Made by a program: the position numbers and the translations under genes. DNA of 64,000 nt, taken from Prevotellaceae bacterium UBA1743. GTDB taxonomy: Bacteria > Bacteroidota > Bacteroidia > Bacteroidales > Bacteroidaceae. Below, piece by piece: positions 1 through 8,851 of the stretch (its first letter is position 1; every line of letters begins with the position of its first letter). Under the pieces are notes generated by a model. That model was not told the origin of the DNA, ran no database searches, and worked only from the letters and a program-made list of their open reading frames with translations. Where the stretch lies: positions 2,757 through 66,756 of the forward strand of contig DCHV01000097.1 of assembly GCA_002314945.1 (NCBI GenBank), in the 5' to 3' direction.

Positions 1-426
1 TAAAATCTTCACTAAAAATCTACCTGAAAATAGTGGTGTAAATACTTTTTATGGTCGCTATCGCTCAAAATCCACTGAAAATCTAACTAAAAATCCCGAC
101 TAAAAAATTTGACGAGATCAAAATACCCCATCCTTTTTCTTTGGACTTCACTGCTCAGAAATTTGGCAAATCGTTCGCTTAATCGTACCTTTGAGCTGGC
201 GCTCGAAGGTACTCACGCTTGGAAATGCTCAAATAAATTTGACTTCGTCGAATTTCATTGCGACTCACCCAATCAAAAATAAATTTTTGTTGGGCTTCGC
301 TGCTCAGAAATTTGGTATTTCTCTCACTTAATCGTAACTTTGAGCTGCGCTCGAAGGTACTCACGCTCGGAAAAATCAAAATAAATTTTGTTTTTCTCTC
401 ACTTAATCGTAACTTTGTGGCCTGTA
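1..426. repeat. Repeat-rich intergenic region with palindromic promoter elements
   Basis: No gene is supported here. The stretch contains two full copies of a composite repeat and one partial copy. Copy A (about 176-222) has a near-perfect palindrome: GTACCTTTGAGC at 185-196 and GCTCGAAGGTAC at 201-212, with a 4-nt loop. Copy B (about 318-371) has arms at 334-345 and 349-360. A third, partial copy (393-417) keeps only the left part, which ends in the -7 box TAACTTTG. A second shared block (about CTGCTCAGAAATTTGG, at 151-166 and 301-316) precedes copies A and B. Related copies lie at 62725-62956. Short reading frames inside the repeats are not credible genes. Confidence 0.8.
410..417 (+). promoter_or_regulatory. 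-7 box of the Fur-family gene
   Basis: TAACTTTG matches the Bacteroidetes -7 consensus TAnnTTTG and is the 3' end of the partial repeat copy. Only 9 nt separate it from the ATG at 427, so the transcript should be leaderless or nearly so. Confidence 0.55.
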
Positions 427-909
427 ATGGAACATAGGGAAGATACGACGAAACAGGCTATCCAGAGAATGAACAAATATCTGGAACTGCATAGCCACCG
501 CAAAACTCCTGAAAGGGAGGAGGTGCTGAGGGCTGTGTGCGGGATGAACTGTATATTCACATTGGACGATCTGGCTACCAATATGAGTGAGACGTCGAGC
601 TTCATCGTGAGCAGGGGCACCTTGTTCCAGACGCTGAATCTGCTGGAGAAAATAGGAATCGTGGTAAAACATCTCGTGGGACACTGTGCTCACTATGAGT
701 TTGTTACGATTCGCAAATCCAAGGTGTATTTCTTTTGCGACAATTGTGGTAAGATGGAAGCTTTCCATAAGGCGGAGATTAACCAATACCTGGATGCCAT
801 ACGAAGCTGTAAATTCACGGTCAAACAACCAGTTCTCTATTTACACGGACTGTGCAAAAGATGTGAGAGAATAGTAAAAGAAGAGAATAATAAAAAAAGC
901 AATAAATAA
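427..909 (+). CDS. Fur-family transcriptional regulator
   Basis: A 160-aa metal-responsive repressor of the Fur family. The N-terminal half is a winged helix (about residues 15-90) and the C-terminal half is the dimerisation and metal-binding domain. The HYEF segment, a CDNC pair and a CKRC pair near the C-terminus are the usual structural zinc ligands. An in-frame TTG at 388 would add 13 residues, but it precedes the promoter box at 410-417, so the ATG at 427 is preferred. The gene ends 5 nt before purA and is probably co-transcribed with it. Which metal or peroxide signal it senses cannot be told from the sequence; it could be Fur, PerR or Zur. Confidence 0.85.
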   Translation: MEHREDTTKQAIQRMNKYLELHSHRKTPEREEVLRAVCGMNCIFTLDDLATNMSETSSFIVSRGTLFQTLNLLEKIGIVVKHLVGHCAHYEFVTIRKSKVYFFCDNCGKMEAFHKAEINQYLDAIRSCKFTVKQPVLYLHGLCKRCERIVKEENNKKSNK

Positions 910-914
910 TAATC

Positions 915-2189
915 ATGACAAAAGGGAAAGTAGATGCGTTGTTGGGCATCGTTTTCGGTGATGAGGGGAAAGGAAAGGTCGTGGATGTATTCACACCTCG
1001 GTATGATGTGGTCGCCCGTTTCGCGGGAGGCCCCAATGCGGGACATACCATCATCTTTGAAGGGAAGAAGTTTGTGCTTCGCAGTATTCCTTCCGGCATC
1101 TTCGACGAAGGGAAATTGAATATTATCGGCAACGGCTGTGTCATTGCTCCCGACTTGTTCATGGCAGAGGCTATGGAACTGGAGCAGGCTGGCTACAATC
1201 TGAAAGAGCGTCTCCATATCAGCAAGCGTGCTCATCTGATCTTACCTACCCATCGTGTGTTGGATCGTGCCTACGAGGCTGCCAAGGGAAAGAACAAGGT
1301 GGGTACTACCGGAAAAGGCATCGGCCCCACCTATAGCGAGAAGGCCAGCCGCACAGGTCTGCGTGTGGGTGATATCCTGGATAACTTCCCACAGAAATAC
1401 GAGCAGTTGAAGAATCGCCACTTGCAGATACTGAGTGACCTGCACTTTACGGATTTCGATATTACGGAGGAAGAGCAGAGATGGTTGCAGGGTGTGGAAT
1501 ATATGCGCCAATATCCTCTCACTGATACTGAAATAGAAATCAACAAGGCTCTGGCAGAAGGAAAAAATGTCCTGGCCGAAGGTGCCCAAGGTACTATGCT
1601 GGACATTGATCATGGAACCTATCCCTTTGTAAGCAGTAGCAATACGATAAGTGGCGGTGTATGTACCGGTCTGGGTATCGCCCCCAATCGAATAGGCGAG
1701 ATATTCGGCATCTTCAAGGCATACAGTACTCGCGTGGGAGCAGGTCCTTTCCCCGTGGAACTGTTTGACGAGACAGGTGACAAGATCCGTGAGATCGGAC
1801 ATGAATACGGAGCCGTAACAGGTCGTAACCGCCGTTGCGGTTGGCTGGATCTGGTAGCCCTGAAATATGCGATCATGGTGAATGGCGTGACTCAGTTGAT
1901 AATGATGAAGAGTGATGTGCTGGATTCATTTGATACGATCCGTGTATGCGTGGCATACGAGAAGGACGGGGTGAGAGTGACCGACATGCCATACGACACA
2001 GAAGGATGGAATGCAGTGTACGAAGATCTCCCAGGATGGAAGACCGATCTGACGGGACTGACAGAGGAATGCCAATTCCCTCAGCCTCTGAAGGATTATA
2101 TCACGTATATTGAGAAGGAAACGGAAACTCCTATTACTATTGTCAGTGTGGGTCCCGATCGCGCTCAGACAATTGCCCGTTCCAAATAG
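915..2189 (+). CDS. purA: Adenylosuccinate synthetase
   Basis: A 424-aa enzyme that joins IMP and aspartate with GTP to make adenylosuccinate, the first committed step of AMP synthesis. The phosphate-binding loop GDEGKGK is near residue 16. The IMP-binding segments GPTYSEKASRTG, STRVGAGPFP and TGRNRRCGW are all present in family order, and the length is normal. It starts 5 nt after the Fur-family gene. Its 3' end overlaps that of the convergent TPR gene by 47 bp. Confidence 0.97.
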   Translation: MTKGKVDALLGIVFGDEGKGKVVDVFTPRYDVVARFAGGPNAGHTIIFEGKKFVLRSIPSGIFDEGKLNIIGNGCVIAPDLFMAEAMELEQAGYNLKERLHISKRAHLILPTHRVLDRAYEAAKGKNKVGTTGKGIGPTYSEKASRTGLRVGDILDNFPQKYEQLKNRHLQILSDLHFTDFDITEEEQRWLQGVEYMRQYPLTDTEIEINKALAEGKNVLAEGAQGTMLDIDHGTYPFVSSSNTISGGVCTGLGIAPNRIGEIFGIFKAYSTRVGAGPFPVELFDETGDKIREIGHEYGAVTGRNRRCGWLDLVALKYAIMVNGVTQLIMMKSDVLDSFDTIRVCVAYEKDGVRVTDMPYDTEGWNAVYEDLPGWKTDLTGLTEECQFPQPLKDYITYIEKETETPITIVSVGPDRAQTIARSK

Positions 2190-3003
2190 CCGCAATTTCT
2201 TCGGCATTTGCCCCATATTGGATGGCCAACTGAAAATCAGCTCTGGCCATCTTTTTTTTCTTGGTGGCCATGTAATAGGTCCCGCGTGCAATGTAATATT
2301 CGGGATTGTGCGGATCCAACTGTATCGCCTGGTCGAAGTCATGCTGGGCCAACTCGTATTGGAGGCGCTTGCGTTCCATTTCCCCCCTTACCACATACAG
2401 TTGTGCCTCATCTGGGTATAACTGCACGAGTGTGTTGATCTTGTCCATTGCCTCCCTTGGTCTCCCATCCTTGTCGTTGAGCAAGACCAGACCAATCTGG
2501 GCATTCAGGTTTGATGGTTCCAGCGTGATGAGATGCTCGTAATCCTTCCTTGCTTCTTTGTTCCGATGCAGTCGGGTGAGGATGTAAGCCCTGAAAAACA
2601 AGGCCTCGGTTTCGTCATGATCCTTTTCCAATATCAGGTCGTAGTCTGCCAGAGCTTTCTCTTCATTCCCCCTACGCAAGTGCAAAGAGGCTCGGTTCAG
2701 CAGGATCCCCTTCATGCCAGGCGAGATGTTGAGCCCTGCCTGATACGATTCCAGCGCTTCTTCCATCTTTCCTTCGCGCTCCTGGATCTGACCCAGATAT
2801 TGATGCACAATGGCATTGGAAGCAGAGATGGGATCCTTCTCCAAAGCCTTTTTGAAAAGAATCTCCGCCTCGGCCAAACTGTCTTTCTCCAATGCTCCGA
2901 TTGCTCCTCTGATAAATTCCTGATACGATTGAGCATTTGCGGGAATGACACAGAAGGCCATTCCAAGGATGGCACAAAACAGAATCCGCATCAGATGATT
3001 CAT
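2143..3003 (-). CDS. Secreted tetratricopeptide-repeat protein
   Basis: A 286-aa protein with an N-terminal signal peptide (MNHLMRILFC to about ANAQ, residue 24) followed by a chain of TPR units to the C-terminus. It is therefore likely a periplasmic scaffold or assembly protein. The frame stays open upstream, but the start at 3003 is chosen because it gives the signal peptide and lies 2 nt after the tsaE stop. It is the last gene of the trxA, 110-aa protein, tsaE, TPR series. No catalytic domain is visible and no specific partner can be named. Confidence 0.8.
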   Translation of the reverse strand: MNHLMRILFCAILGMAFCVIPANAQSYQEFIRGAIGALEKDSLAEAEILFKKALEKDPISASNAIVHQYLGQIQEREGKMEEALESYQAGLNISPGMKGILLNRASLHLRRGNEEKALADYDLILEKDHDETEALFFRAYILTRLHRNKEARKDYEHLITLEPSNLNAQIGLVLLNDKDGRPREAMDKINTLVQLYPDEAQLYVVRGEMERKRLQYELAQHDFDQAIQLDPHNPEYYIARGTYYMATKKKKMARADFQLAIQYGANAEEIAAIWNGQLSERDRDPH

Positions 3004-3005
3004 GT

Positions 3006-3419
3006 TCAGAATTTTATGGTGCGACTGCCATCGACGTTCTCTACGAATCGGACTCGTACCGTATTTGCCGGGAGCAACTCTTCTATCAGTTCGGGCCACT
3101 CTATGAAACAAATGGCACCACTGTAGAAATAATCCTCGTATCCCATGTCGTACACTTCCTCGATCTTGCGGATGCGGTAGTAGTCGAAATGATATACACT
3201 CCTGTTGTCGGGTGTCCTATATTCGTTGACAATGGCAAAGGTGGGGGATGTGATGGTGTCTTCCACGCCCAGTTCCTCACAGACAGCCTTGGTGAAAGTC
3301 GTCTTACCTACTCCCATCGAACCATACAAGGCAAAGATGGTGTTACCCTCCATTGCCTGTACAAAGTCTTTTGCCACCTGTCTGATGTCCTCCAATGAAC
3401 GAATGTGCAGTTCCATCAT
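3006..3419 (-). CDS. tsaE: tRNA threonylcarbamoyladenosine synthesis ATPase TsaE
   Basis: A 137-aa P-loop ATPase that works with TsaB and TsaD to place threonylcarbamoyl on A37 of ANN-decoding tRNAs. The Walker A motif GSMGVGKTTF is at about residues 33-42. The family signatures SPTFAIVNEY and HFDYYRI follow, and IEWPE lies near residue 108. The start ATG overlaps the stop of the upstream 110-aa gene (ATGA), which indicates translational coupling. MMEL could also start one codon later. Confidence 0.95.
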   Translation of the reverse strand: MMELHIRSLEDIRQVAKDFVQAMEGNTIFALYGSMGVGKTTFTKAVCEELGVEDTITSPTFAIVNEYRTPDNRSVYHFDYYRIRKIEEVYDMGYEDYFYSGAICFIEWPELIEELLPANTVRVRFVENVDGSRTIKF

Positions 3420-3748
3420 TCTCCCTGTGTCTCGGCGTATTCCATCTCTCCCTCTACGATCCAGCGAAGATCCTCGGCCTTGAAATCACCTATCTTGTCC
3501 TTCTTGGCTTGATTGGCCAAGTGTTGCGCGATTGCTTCCATGTCCAAGTCGATGTACCCATCTTTGTCGGGCTCTGCGTCCAAAACGCCACTGGTGGCAT
3601 AGTACTCCACAAGTACATCGAGAAAATAATACAAATCGTCCTCCGTGAATTGCTCTTTCAATTCCTGGGGCAGGTAGTTGCGGATGAATTCCACCGTCAG
3701 GCGGTCATCTTCTGCATCTTGCAGTAATTCTTCTTCCAGACCAGCCAT
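3416..3748 (-). CDS. Conserved 110-aa Bacteroidales protein of unknown function
   Basis: A small acidic soluble protein with no signal peptide, membrane segment or recognised motif. It is predicted to be mostly helical with many Glu and Asp residues. It sits between trxA (4 nt upstream) and tsaE (overlapping start), so it is co-transcribed with them. The tight packing supports a real gene. I do not recognise a function. Confidence 0.8.
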   Translation of the reverse strand: MAGLEEELLQDAEDDRLTVEFIRNYLPQELKEQFTEDDLYYFLDVLVEYYATSGVLDAEPDKDGYIDLDMEAIAQHLANQAKKDKIGDFKAEDLRWIVEGEMEYAETQGE

Positions 3749-3752
3749 TGCG

Positions 3753-4067
3753 CTATAGCATTTGCTTGAGTTTTTCTTCCAAGGTGGACTGTGGTACAGC
3801 TCCCATACTCTTGTCGATCACTTCACCATTCTTGATGAAAAGCACGGTGGGTACATTGCGGATGCCGAAACGTGAGGTGAGTTCCTCGTCTTCCTCCACA
3901 TCGCATTTGCCTACAATGGCCTGCCCTTCGTAGATGTTTGCCAGTTCATCGATGGCTGTCCCTAATTTCTTGCAGGGACCACACCAAGTAGCCCAAAAAT
4001 CCAACACGATAGGTTTCCCCGTTGCCACCAATTCGTCAAAGTTTTGACTTGTAATACTTTGTGCCAT
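3753..4067 (-). CDS. trxA: Thioredoxin
   Basis: A 104-aa thioredoxin with the WCGPC active site near residue 30 (WATWCGPCKK) and the cis-proline segment RNVPTVLF near residue 73. It reduces protein disulfides in the cytoplasm. The frame extends 30 codons further upstream, but the start at 4067 gives the standard thioredoxin length and follows a -7 box. It heads the series with the 110-aa protein, tsaE and the TPR gene. Confidence 0.95.
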   Translation of the reverse strand: MAQSITSQNFDELVATGKPIVLDFWATWCGPCKKLGTAIDELANIYEGQAIVGKCDVEEDEELTSRFGIRNVPTVLFIKNGEVIDKSMGAVPQSTLEEKLKQML

Positions 4068-4096
4068 AATTAGAAAATTTTGTCGTTTTGTGTGGG

Positions 4097-4104
4097 CAAA
4101 GGTA
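4097..4104 (-). promoter_or_regulatory. -7 box of the trxA operon
   Basis: On the minus strand this reads TACCTTTG, a match to TAnnTTTG, 29 nt upstream of the trxA ATG. It lies in the dnaE-trxA gap, so the operon has its own promoter. Confidence 0.55.
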
Positions 4105-4175
4105 CGATTTCGCAGGAGAAAAACAAAATATAATTCGATTTTTCCTCTTGTGCGCAACCTTGCTCACCGCTTACT

Positions 4176-7100
4176 CTATTTTATCTCAAATGAAATTCCC
4201 TCATTTTCTTCCAAGAAATCAATCAACTCCTTTTTCACGGTAATCCCCCTGTCTTTGCACTTCATGGAGAGTGATTGTCCGTTGGCAGAATGAAAAGTGC
4301 ATGACAGAATCGTTTTACCGGAATCTCCGCTGATGTGTTCCAGTAGCTTGCAAACCAAATCCTCCTGTACCTTATCAATAGGTATGTGCAAATGGAGTGA
4401 GTTGAATGCCGTTTCAAGTACATCGTGGAGGAACTCTACCTTTCCTATTTTGATCTCGTATGATTCTGCCTTGTATTTGTGAGCTTGGTACCGTCCTGTA
4501 ATGTACAGGTTGGAGCCTGTGACCATATAACCTCCAAAGTCGCTCCAATCTTTCCCGAACAAAGGCAATTCGGCTTTCCCCGAGTAGTCTTCCAGCGTGA
4601 CTATGCCGAATTGTGAACCCCTCTTGGATATTCCTTGTCGTACGGCGGTGACGATACCGCCAAACCGTATTTCCTGATCCTTGAAGGAATCCAAGTTGTT
4701 ACTCGCCAACTGATCCATGTGGAGATTGCATACATATCGGAGTATGACAGCGTATTCATCCAGAGGATGTGCACTCAGATAAATGCCTACCAATTCGCGT
4801 TCCAAGTTGAGACGATCCAGAGCAGACCATTCCTCTGCCTCAGGAATAGGTGGCATGCTGATTTCAATCTCCTCGAATCCACCGAACAAACTGTTGGCTG
4901 CTTCTATCTGCGCCTGCTGATAACTGGTGCTGAAACGGATCAGAACATCGATGAACGATTCGCCTTTGGGAGTCTTGGCAAAGAAATGCTCCCTGCGTAT
5001 TTCGGGTGCGAAACAATCCAGTGCACCGCTCTTGGCAAGACATTCCAATCCATTGCGTTTCACGGCCGACATGGGGACACGTTTCACAAAATCAAAGATG
5101 GATTCATAGGGACCATTGGCCTCTCGCTCCTTGATGATGATTTCGCTGGCGCTGTCCCCCAATCCCTTGATGGCAGCAAGGCCAAAACGAATATTACCTC
5201 CCGGATCCACACTGAATTTGCGCTTACTATGGTTTACATCGGGGCCCAAACAAGCGATACCCATTGACTTGCATTCACTCATGAGTTTCGTGATTTCGGT
5301 GATGTTGTCCAAGTTCCGGCTCATACTGGCTGCCATATACTCCGACGGATAATTGGCTTTCAGATAGGCGGTTTGGTAGGCAACCCACGAATAACAGGTG
5401 GCGTGACTCTTGTTGAAGGCGTATGAAGCAAACTTTTCCCAGTCTGCCCAGATTTTCTCCAACGTCTTCGGGTCGTGGCCGTTGTCCTGCCCTTGCTTGA
5501 TGAACTTGGGCTTCATGTGATCCAGCTTGTCCTTGAGCTTCTTTCCCATAGCCTTTCGCAAGGTGTCACTTTCACCTCGTGTGAAATTTGCCAACTGACG
5601 GCTCAACAACATGACCTGCTCCTGATATACAGTAATGCCGTACGTGTCCTTCAAATATTTTTCCATGCACGGAATATCGTATTCCACAGGCTTTCGTCCG
5701 AGTTTGCGATCAATGAAGTCGGGAATGTAATCCATAGGTCCTGGACGATAGAGCGCATTCATCGCAATCAGGTCCTCGAAAGTGGATGGTTGCAGTTCAC
5801 GCAGGTATTTCTGCATACCAGGCGATTCGAACTGGAACGTGCCGACTGTATGTCCGTCGCAGTAAAGCTGGTAAGTGGCGGGATCTTCGATGTCCAAGGC
5901 ATCCACGTTCAGGCGAATACCCAGGCTGTCTTTAATATTACTTACACATTCTTTGATGACAGAGAGGTTCTTCAGACCGAGAAAGTCCATTTTGATAAGT
6001 CCCGTCTCCTCTATCACCGAACCTTCGTATTGTGTACACAGAAGTTTTTCACCAGTTTCCTTGTCATCTGCCGTACTTACAGGAACCCAGTCAGATACAT
6101 CATCCCTGCAGATGATTACTCCGCATGCATGAACTCCGGTATTGCGGACGTTACCCTCCAACATACGAGCATAGCGTATGGTGTCGCCATATACGGGATC
6201 TGCCTCAGCCTCCGCAATCTCCGGCACACAGGAAATGACGTTCTTCAGGTTCATCTTGCGCGGTTTGCCGTTCTCGTCTTCAGGCAGACGATCCGGGATG
6301 GCCTTGCATAGTCTGTTCACCACATCGAGAGGAACTTTCTGCACACGTCCCACGTCCTTGATGGCCAATTTGGTAGCCATTGTGCCGTAGGTGATGATGT
6401 GAGTCACCTTTTCCGCTCCGTATTTCTGAGTCACCCACGACAACACCTTGCCGCGACCATCGTCGTCGAAATCCACGTCAATATCAGGCAGGGAGATACG
6501 ATCGGGATTCAGGAAACGCTCAAACAGCAGGTCGTATTTGATAGGATCGACCTTGGTGATTCCCAAGCAGTAGGCTACTTCACTTCCCGCTGCGCTGCCA
6601 CGTCCCGGTCCTACGGATACATTCAGTTCGTGTCGTGCCGCGTTGATGTAGTCCTGCACGATGAGGAAGTAACCAGGGAAACCCATCGTCTTCATGACGT
6701 GCAATTCGAAATTCATCCGTTCCTTCACCTCAACCGACAATTCAGGCCCATAGATACGCTTTGCTCCTTCGTAAGCCAGATATGCAAGGTAGTCGGCTTC
6801 CAGCTTCAGACGATACAATTTCTCGTACCCTCCCAGTTTCTTCACTTTGTCGATGGCCTCTTCTTCGCTCAGTATGACTTTTCCGTTCTCATCACGTGTG
6901 AATTCATCGAAAAGCTGTTGGTGGGTGAACTTCTCATGATAAGACTCTTCTGTGCCGAAACTCTTGGGAATATTGAAGTTGGGCATGATAGGCGGATGAT
7001 CGATGCTGTAGGTTTCCACCTTGTCCAAGATTTCACAGGTGTTGGCGAGTGCTTCCGGTACATCCGCGAAGATTTCATTCATCTCCTGCCGCGTCTTGAA

Positions 7101-7988
7101 CCACTCTTGCTTGGAATACAGCATTCGTTTCGGATCATCGAAATCCCTTCCCGTTCCAAGACACAGAAGTCGGTCGTGCGCTTCGGCATTTTCCTCGTCC
7201 ACGAAATGTACGTCATTGGTACATATTGTTTTTACGTTGTATTTTTGTGCCAATTCCAGAATCTTCTCGTTGGCTCTTTGCTGAAGAGGGAACGTGTCAC
7301 GATTGGCCCTTTGGTTGGGGTCTTTTACTTCGTGCCGTTGGATTTCCAGATAATAATCCTCCCCGAAGATGTTTTTGTACCATTGGATGGCTCGTTCTGC
7401 CTCCTCTATGTCGTCGTTCAGAATAGCCTTGGGTACTTCGCCAGCGATACACGCAGAACAGATGATCAGACCTTCGTGATAGCGTTCCAACTCATCGTGG
7501 TCGGTACGCGGACGCATATAGAATCCATCCACCCAGGAGCGTGATACCATCTTAATAAGGTTGTGATAGCCTGTCTCGTTTTTTGCCAGTACTACTAAAT
7601 GGTATCGCTTCTGATCCAGTTCCTTCGTCTTGTCCTGCATGGTGCGTGGAGCCACATACATTTCGCAACCGAAGATAGGCTTGAAGATGCGTCGTTCTGT
7701 GTCAGAGATGTTTTTCTTCACATCGTTGATGGCATCTTCATCCCTTGCATCCGCCTGTTCCAGTTCCGACAGTTGCCCCTTCAGCTTTTTCAGTTCATCC
7801 TTTACAGCTCCGTTCTTTTTCTTTGTATAGTTGAACAATTCCTTCACCCCCATCATGTTGCCATGATCGGTGATGGCCATTCCACGCATTCCGTCGGCGA
7901 TAGCCTTATCCACTAATCGTGATATGCTGGCTTGTCCATCCAATAACGAATATTGAGTGTGGACGTGCAAATGAACAAAATCTTGCAT
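4176..7988 (-). CDS. dnaE: DNA polymerase III alpha subunit
   Basis: The 1270-aa replicative polymerase. An N-terminal PHP domain (HLHVHTQYSLLDG at residues 6-18, DHGNM near 41) carries a charged helical insertion at about 58-100, which I take to be lineage typical. The palm follows, with GPGRGSAAGS at 460-469 and the catalytic aspartates in PDIDVDFDDD at 501-510. C-terminal helix-hairpin-helix and OB-fold regions complete it. The start at 7988 gives the conserved PHP opening motif. No frameshift or truncation is seen. Confidence 0.97.
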   Translation of the reverse strand: MQDFVHLHVHTQYSLLDGQASISRLVDKAIADGMRGMAITDHGNMMGVKELFNYTKKKNGAVKDELKKLKGQLSELEQADARDEDAINDVKKNISDTERRIFKPIFGCEMYVAPRTMQDKTKELDQKRYHLVVLAKNETGYHNLIKMVSRSWVDGFYMRPRTDHDELERYHEGLIICSACIAGEVPKAILNDDIEEAERAIQWYKNIFGEDYYLEIQRHEVKDPNQRANRDTFPLQQRANEKILELAQKYNVKTICTNDVHFVDEENAEAHDRLLCLGTGRDFDDPKRMLYSKQEWFKTRQEMNEIFADVPEALANTCEILDKVETYSIDHPPIMPNFNIPKSFGTEESYHEKFTHQQLFDEFTRDENGKVILSEEEAIDKVKKLGGYEKLYRLKLEADYLAYLAYEGAKRIYGPELSVEVKERMNFELHVMKTMGFPGYFLIVQDYINAARHELNVSVGPGRGSAAGSEVAYCLGITKVDPIKYDLLFERFLNPDRISLPDIDVDFDDDGRGKVLSWVTQKYGAEKVTHIITYGTMATKLAIKDVGRVQKVPLDVVNRLCKAIPDRLPEDENGKPRKMNLKNVISCVPEIAEAEADPVYGDTIRYARMLEGNVRNTGVHACGVIICRDDVSDWVPVSTADDKETGEKLLCTQYEGSVIEETGLIKMDFLGLKNLSVIKECVSNIKDSLGIRLNVDALDIEDPATYQLYCDGHTVGTFQFESPGMQKYLRELQPSTFEDLIAMNALYRPGPMDYIPDFIDRKLGRKPVEYDIPCMEKYLKDTYGITVYQEQVMLLSRQLANFTRGESDTLRKAMGKKLKDKLDHMKPKFIKQGQDNGHDPKTLEKIWADWEKFASYAFNKSHATCYSWVAYQTAYLKANYPSEYMAASMSRNLDNITEITKLMSECKSMGIACLGPDVNHSKRKFSVDPGGNIRFGLAAIKGLGDSASEIIIKEREANGPYESIFDFVKRVPMSAVKRNGLECLAKSGALDCFAPEIRREHFFAKTPKGESFIDVLIRFSTSYQQAQIEAANSLFGGFEEIEISMPPIPEAEEWSALDRLNLERELVGIYLSAHPLDEYAVILRYVCNLHMDQLASNNLDSFKDQEIRFGGIVTAVRQGISKRGSQFGIVTLEDYSGKAELPLFGKDWSDFGGYMVTGSNLYITGRYQAHKYKAESYEIKIGKVEFLHDVLETAFNSLHLHIPIDKVQEDLVCKLLEHISGDSGKTILSCTFHSANGQSLSMKCKDRGITVKKELIDFLEENEGISFEIK

Positions 7989-8117
7989 TGATACCTGTGA
8001 GATTAATATTTTCGATAAAGATACGAACTATTTGCTTTTCGATATGCAGTTGATGTGTTTTTGTGGCAAAATAAATCAAAAACGGACCATTTCTTTTGTC
8101 AGTTCTCATTTTTTACA

Positions 8118-8125
8118 TAACTTTG
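8118..8125 (+). promoter_or_regulatory. -7 box of the psd operon
   Basis: TAACTTTG, with a TTTG element about 19 nt upstream, matches the Bacteroidetes -33/-7 arrangement. The psd ATG lies 21 nt downstream. Confidence 0.6.
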
Positions 8126-8146
8126 CACGTAATATTATGGCGTTGC

Positions 8147-8836
8147 ATGGGCAAAAGGCTTAAAAAATTAAAGAAAATTCGTCTTCATCACGAGGGTAGG
8201 CATACTCTTCTGTTGGGTGCTGTGACATTGGCAATCATCAATGGTGGTATTTTCTTGTTGACTGGCTCTTGCTTCCTCTTTCACTTGGTGCTGGTGCTGA
8301 GTGTCATTTTGTATTTGATTGTGCTCAATTTCTTCCAATGCCCCATTCGACGCTTCGATGGTGACACGGATGGTGTCATCGTGGCACCTGCAGATGGACG
8401 TGTCGTAGTGGTGGAGGAGGTTGAGGAGAATGAGTATTTCCACGACAAGAGATTGATGGTTAGTATTTTCATGAGCCTTTTCAATGTGCATGCAAACTGG
8501 ATTCCTGTAGATGGTTCCGTGAAGATCGTCCGTCATCAAAACGGAAACTTTCATCAGGCTTGGCTTCCCAAGGCAAGTGAGGAGAATGAACGCAGTACCA
8601 TCGTGATTGCCACAGAAGACGGTACCGAAATTTTGGTTCGTCAGATTGCAGGTGCCGTAGCTCGTCGCATCGTCACTTATGCTGAGGAGGGTGAAGAATG
8701 TTACATCGATGAACACCTGGGCTTCATCAAGTTCGGCTCGCGTGTGGATTTGTACTTGCCCCTGGGCACGGATATCCGTGTTTGTCTTCACCAGAAGACA
8801 GTCGGCAATGAGACTATTATCGGATACCTGAAATAA
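8147..8836 (+). CDS. psd: Phosphatidylserine decarboxylase (short, archaeal type)
   Basis: A 229-aa enzyme converting phosphatidylserine to phosphatidylethanolamine. Two membrane segments (about residues 20-65) precede the catalytic domain, which has PADGRV and the [14 protein letters not shown] block. The C-terminal FGSR (about residue 197) supplies the serine that autocleaves into the pyruvoyl group. The frame extends 17 codons further upstream across the promoter box, so the ATG at 8147 is chosen. pssA follows after 15 nt, pairing synthesis and decarboxylation of phosphatidylserine. Confidence 0.95.
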   Translation: MGKRLKKLKKIRLHHEGRHTLLLGAVTLAIINGGIFLLTGSCFLFHLVLVLSVILYLIVLNFFQCPIRRFDGDTDGVIVAPADGRVVVVEEVEENEYFHDKRLMVSIFMSLFNVHANWIPVDGSVKIVRHQNGNFHQAWLPKASEENERSTIVIATEDGTEILVRQIAGAVARRIVTYAEEGEECYIDEHLGFIKFGSRVDLYLPLGTDIRVCLHQKTVGNETIIGYLK

Positions 8837-8851
8837 AATATTTTGTGCCTT

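Noticed and set aside
179..379. 66-codon minus-strand frame at the left edge
   Set aside because: It lies wholly within the palindromic repeats, has no promoter or family, and is opposed by the promoter copies on the plus strand.
388..426. 13-codon N-terminal extension of the Fur-family gene from TTG
   Set aside because: The extension spans the -7 box, so it lies upstream of the expected transcription start.
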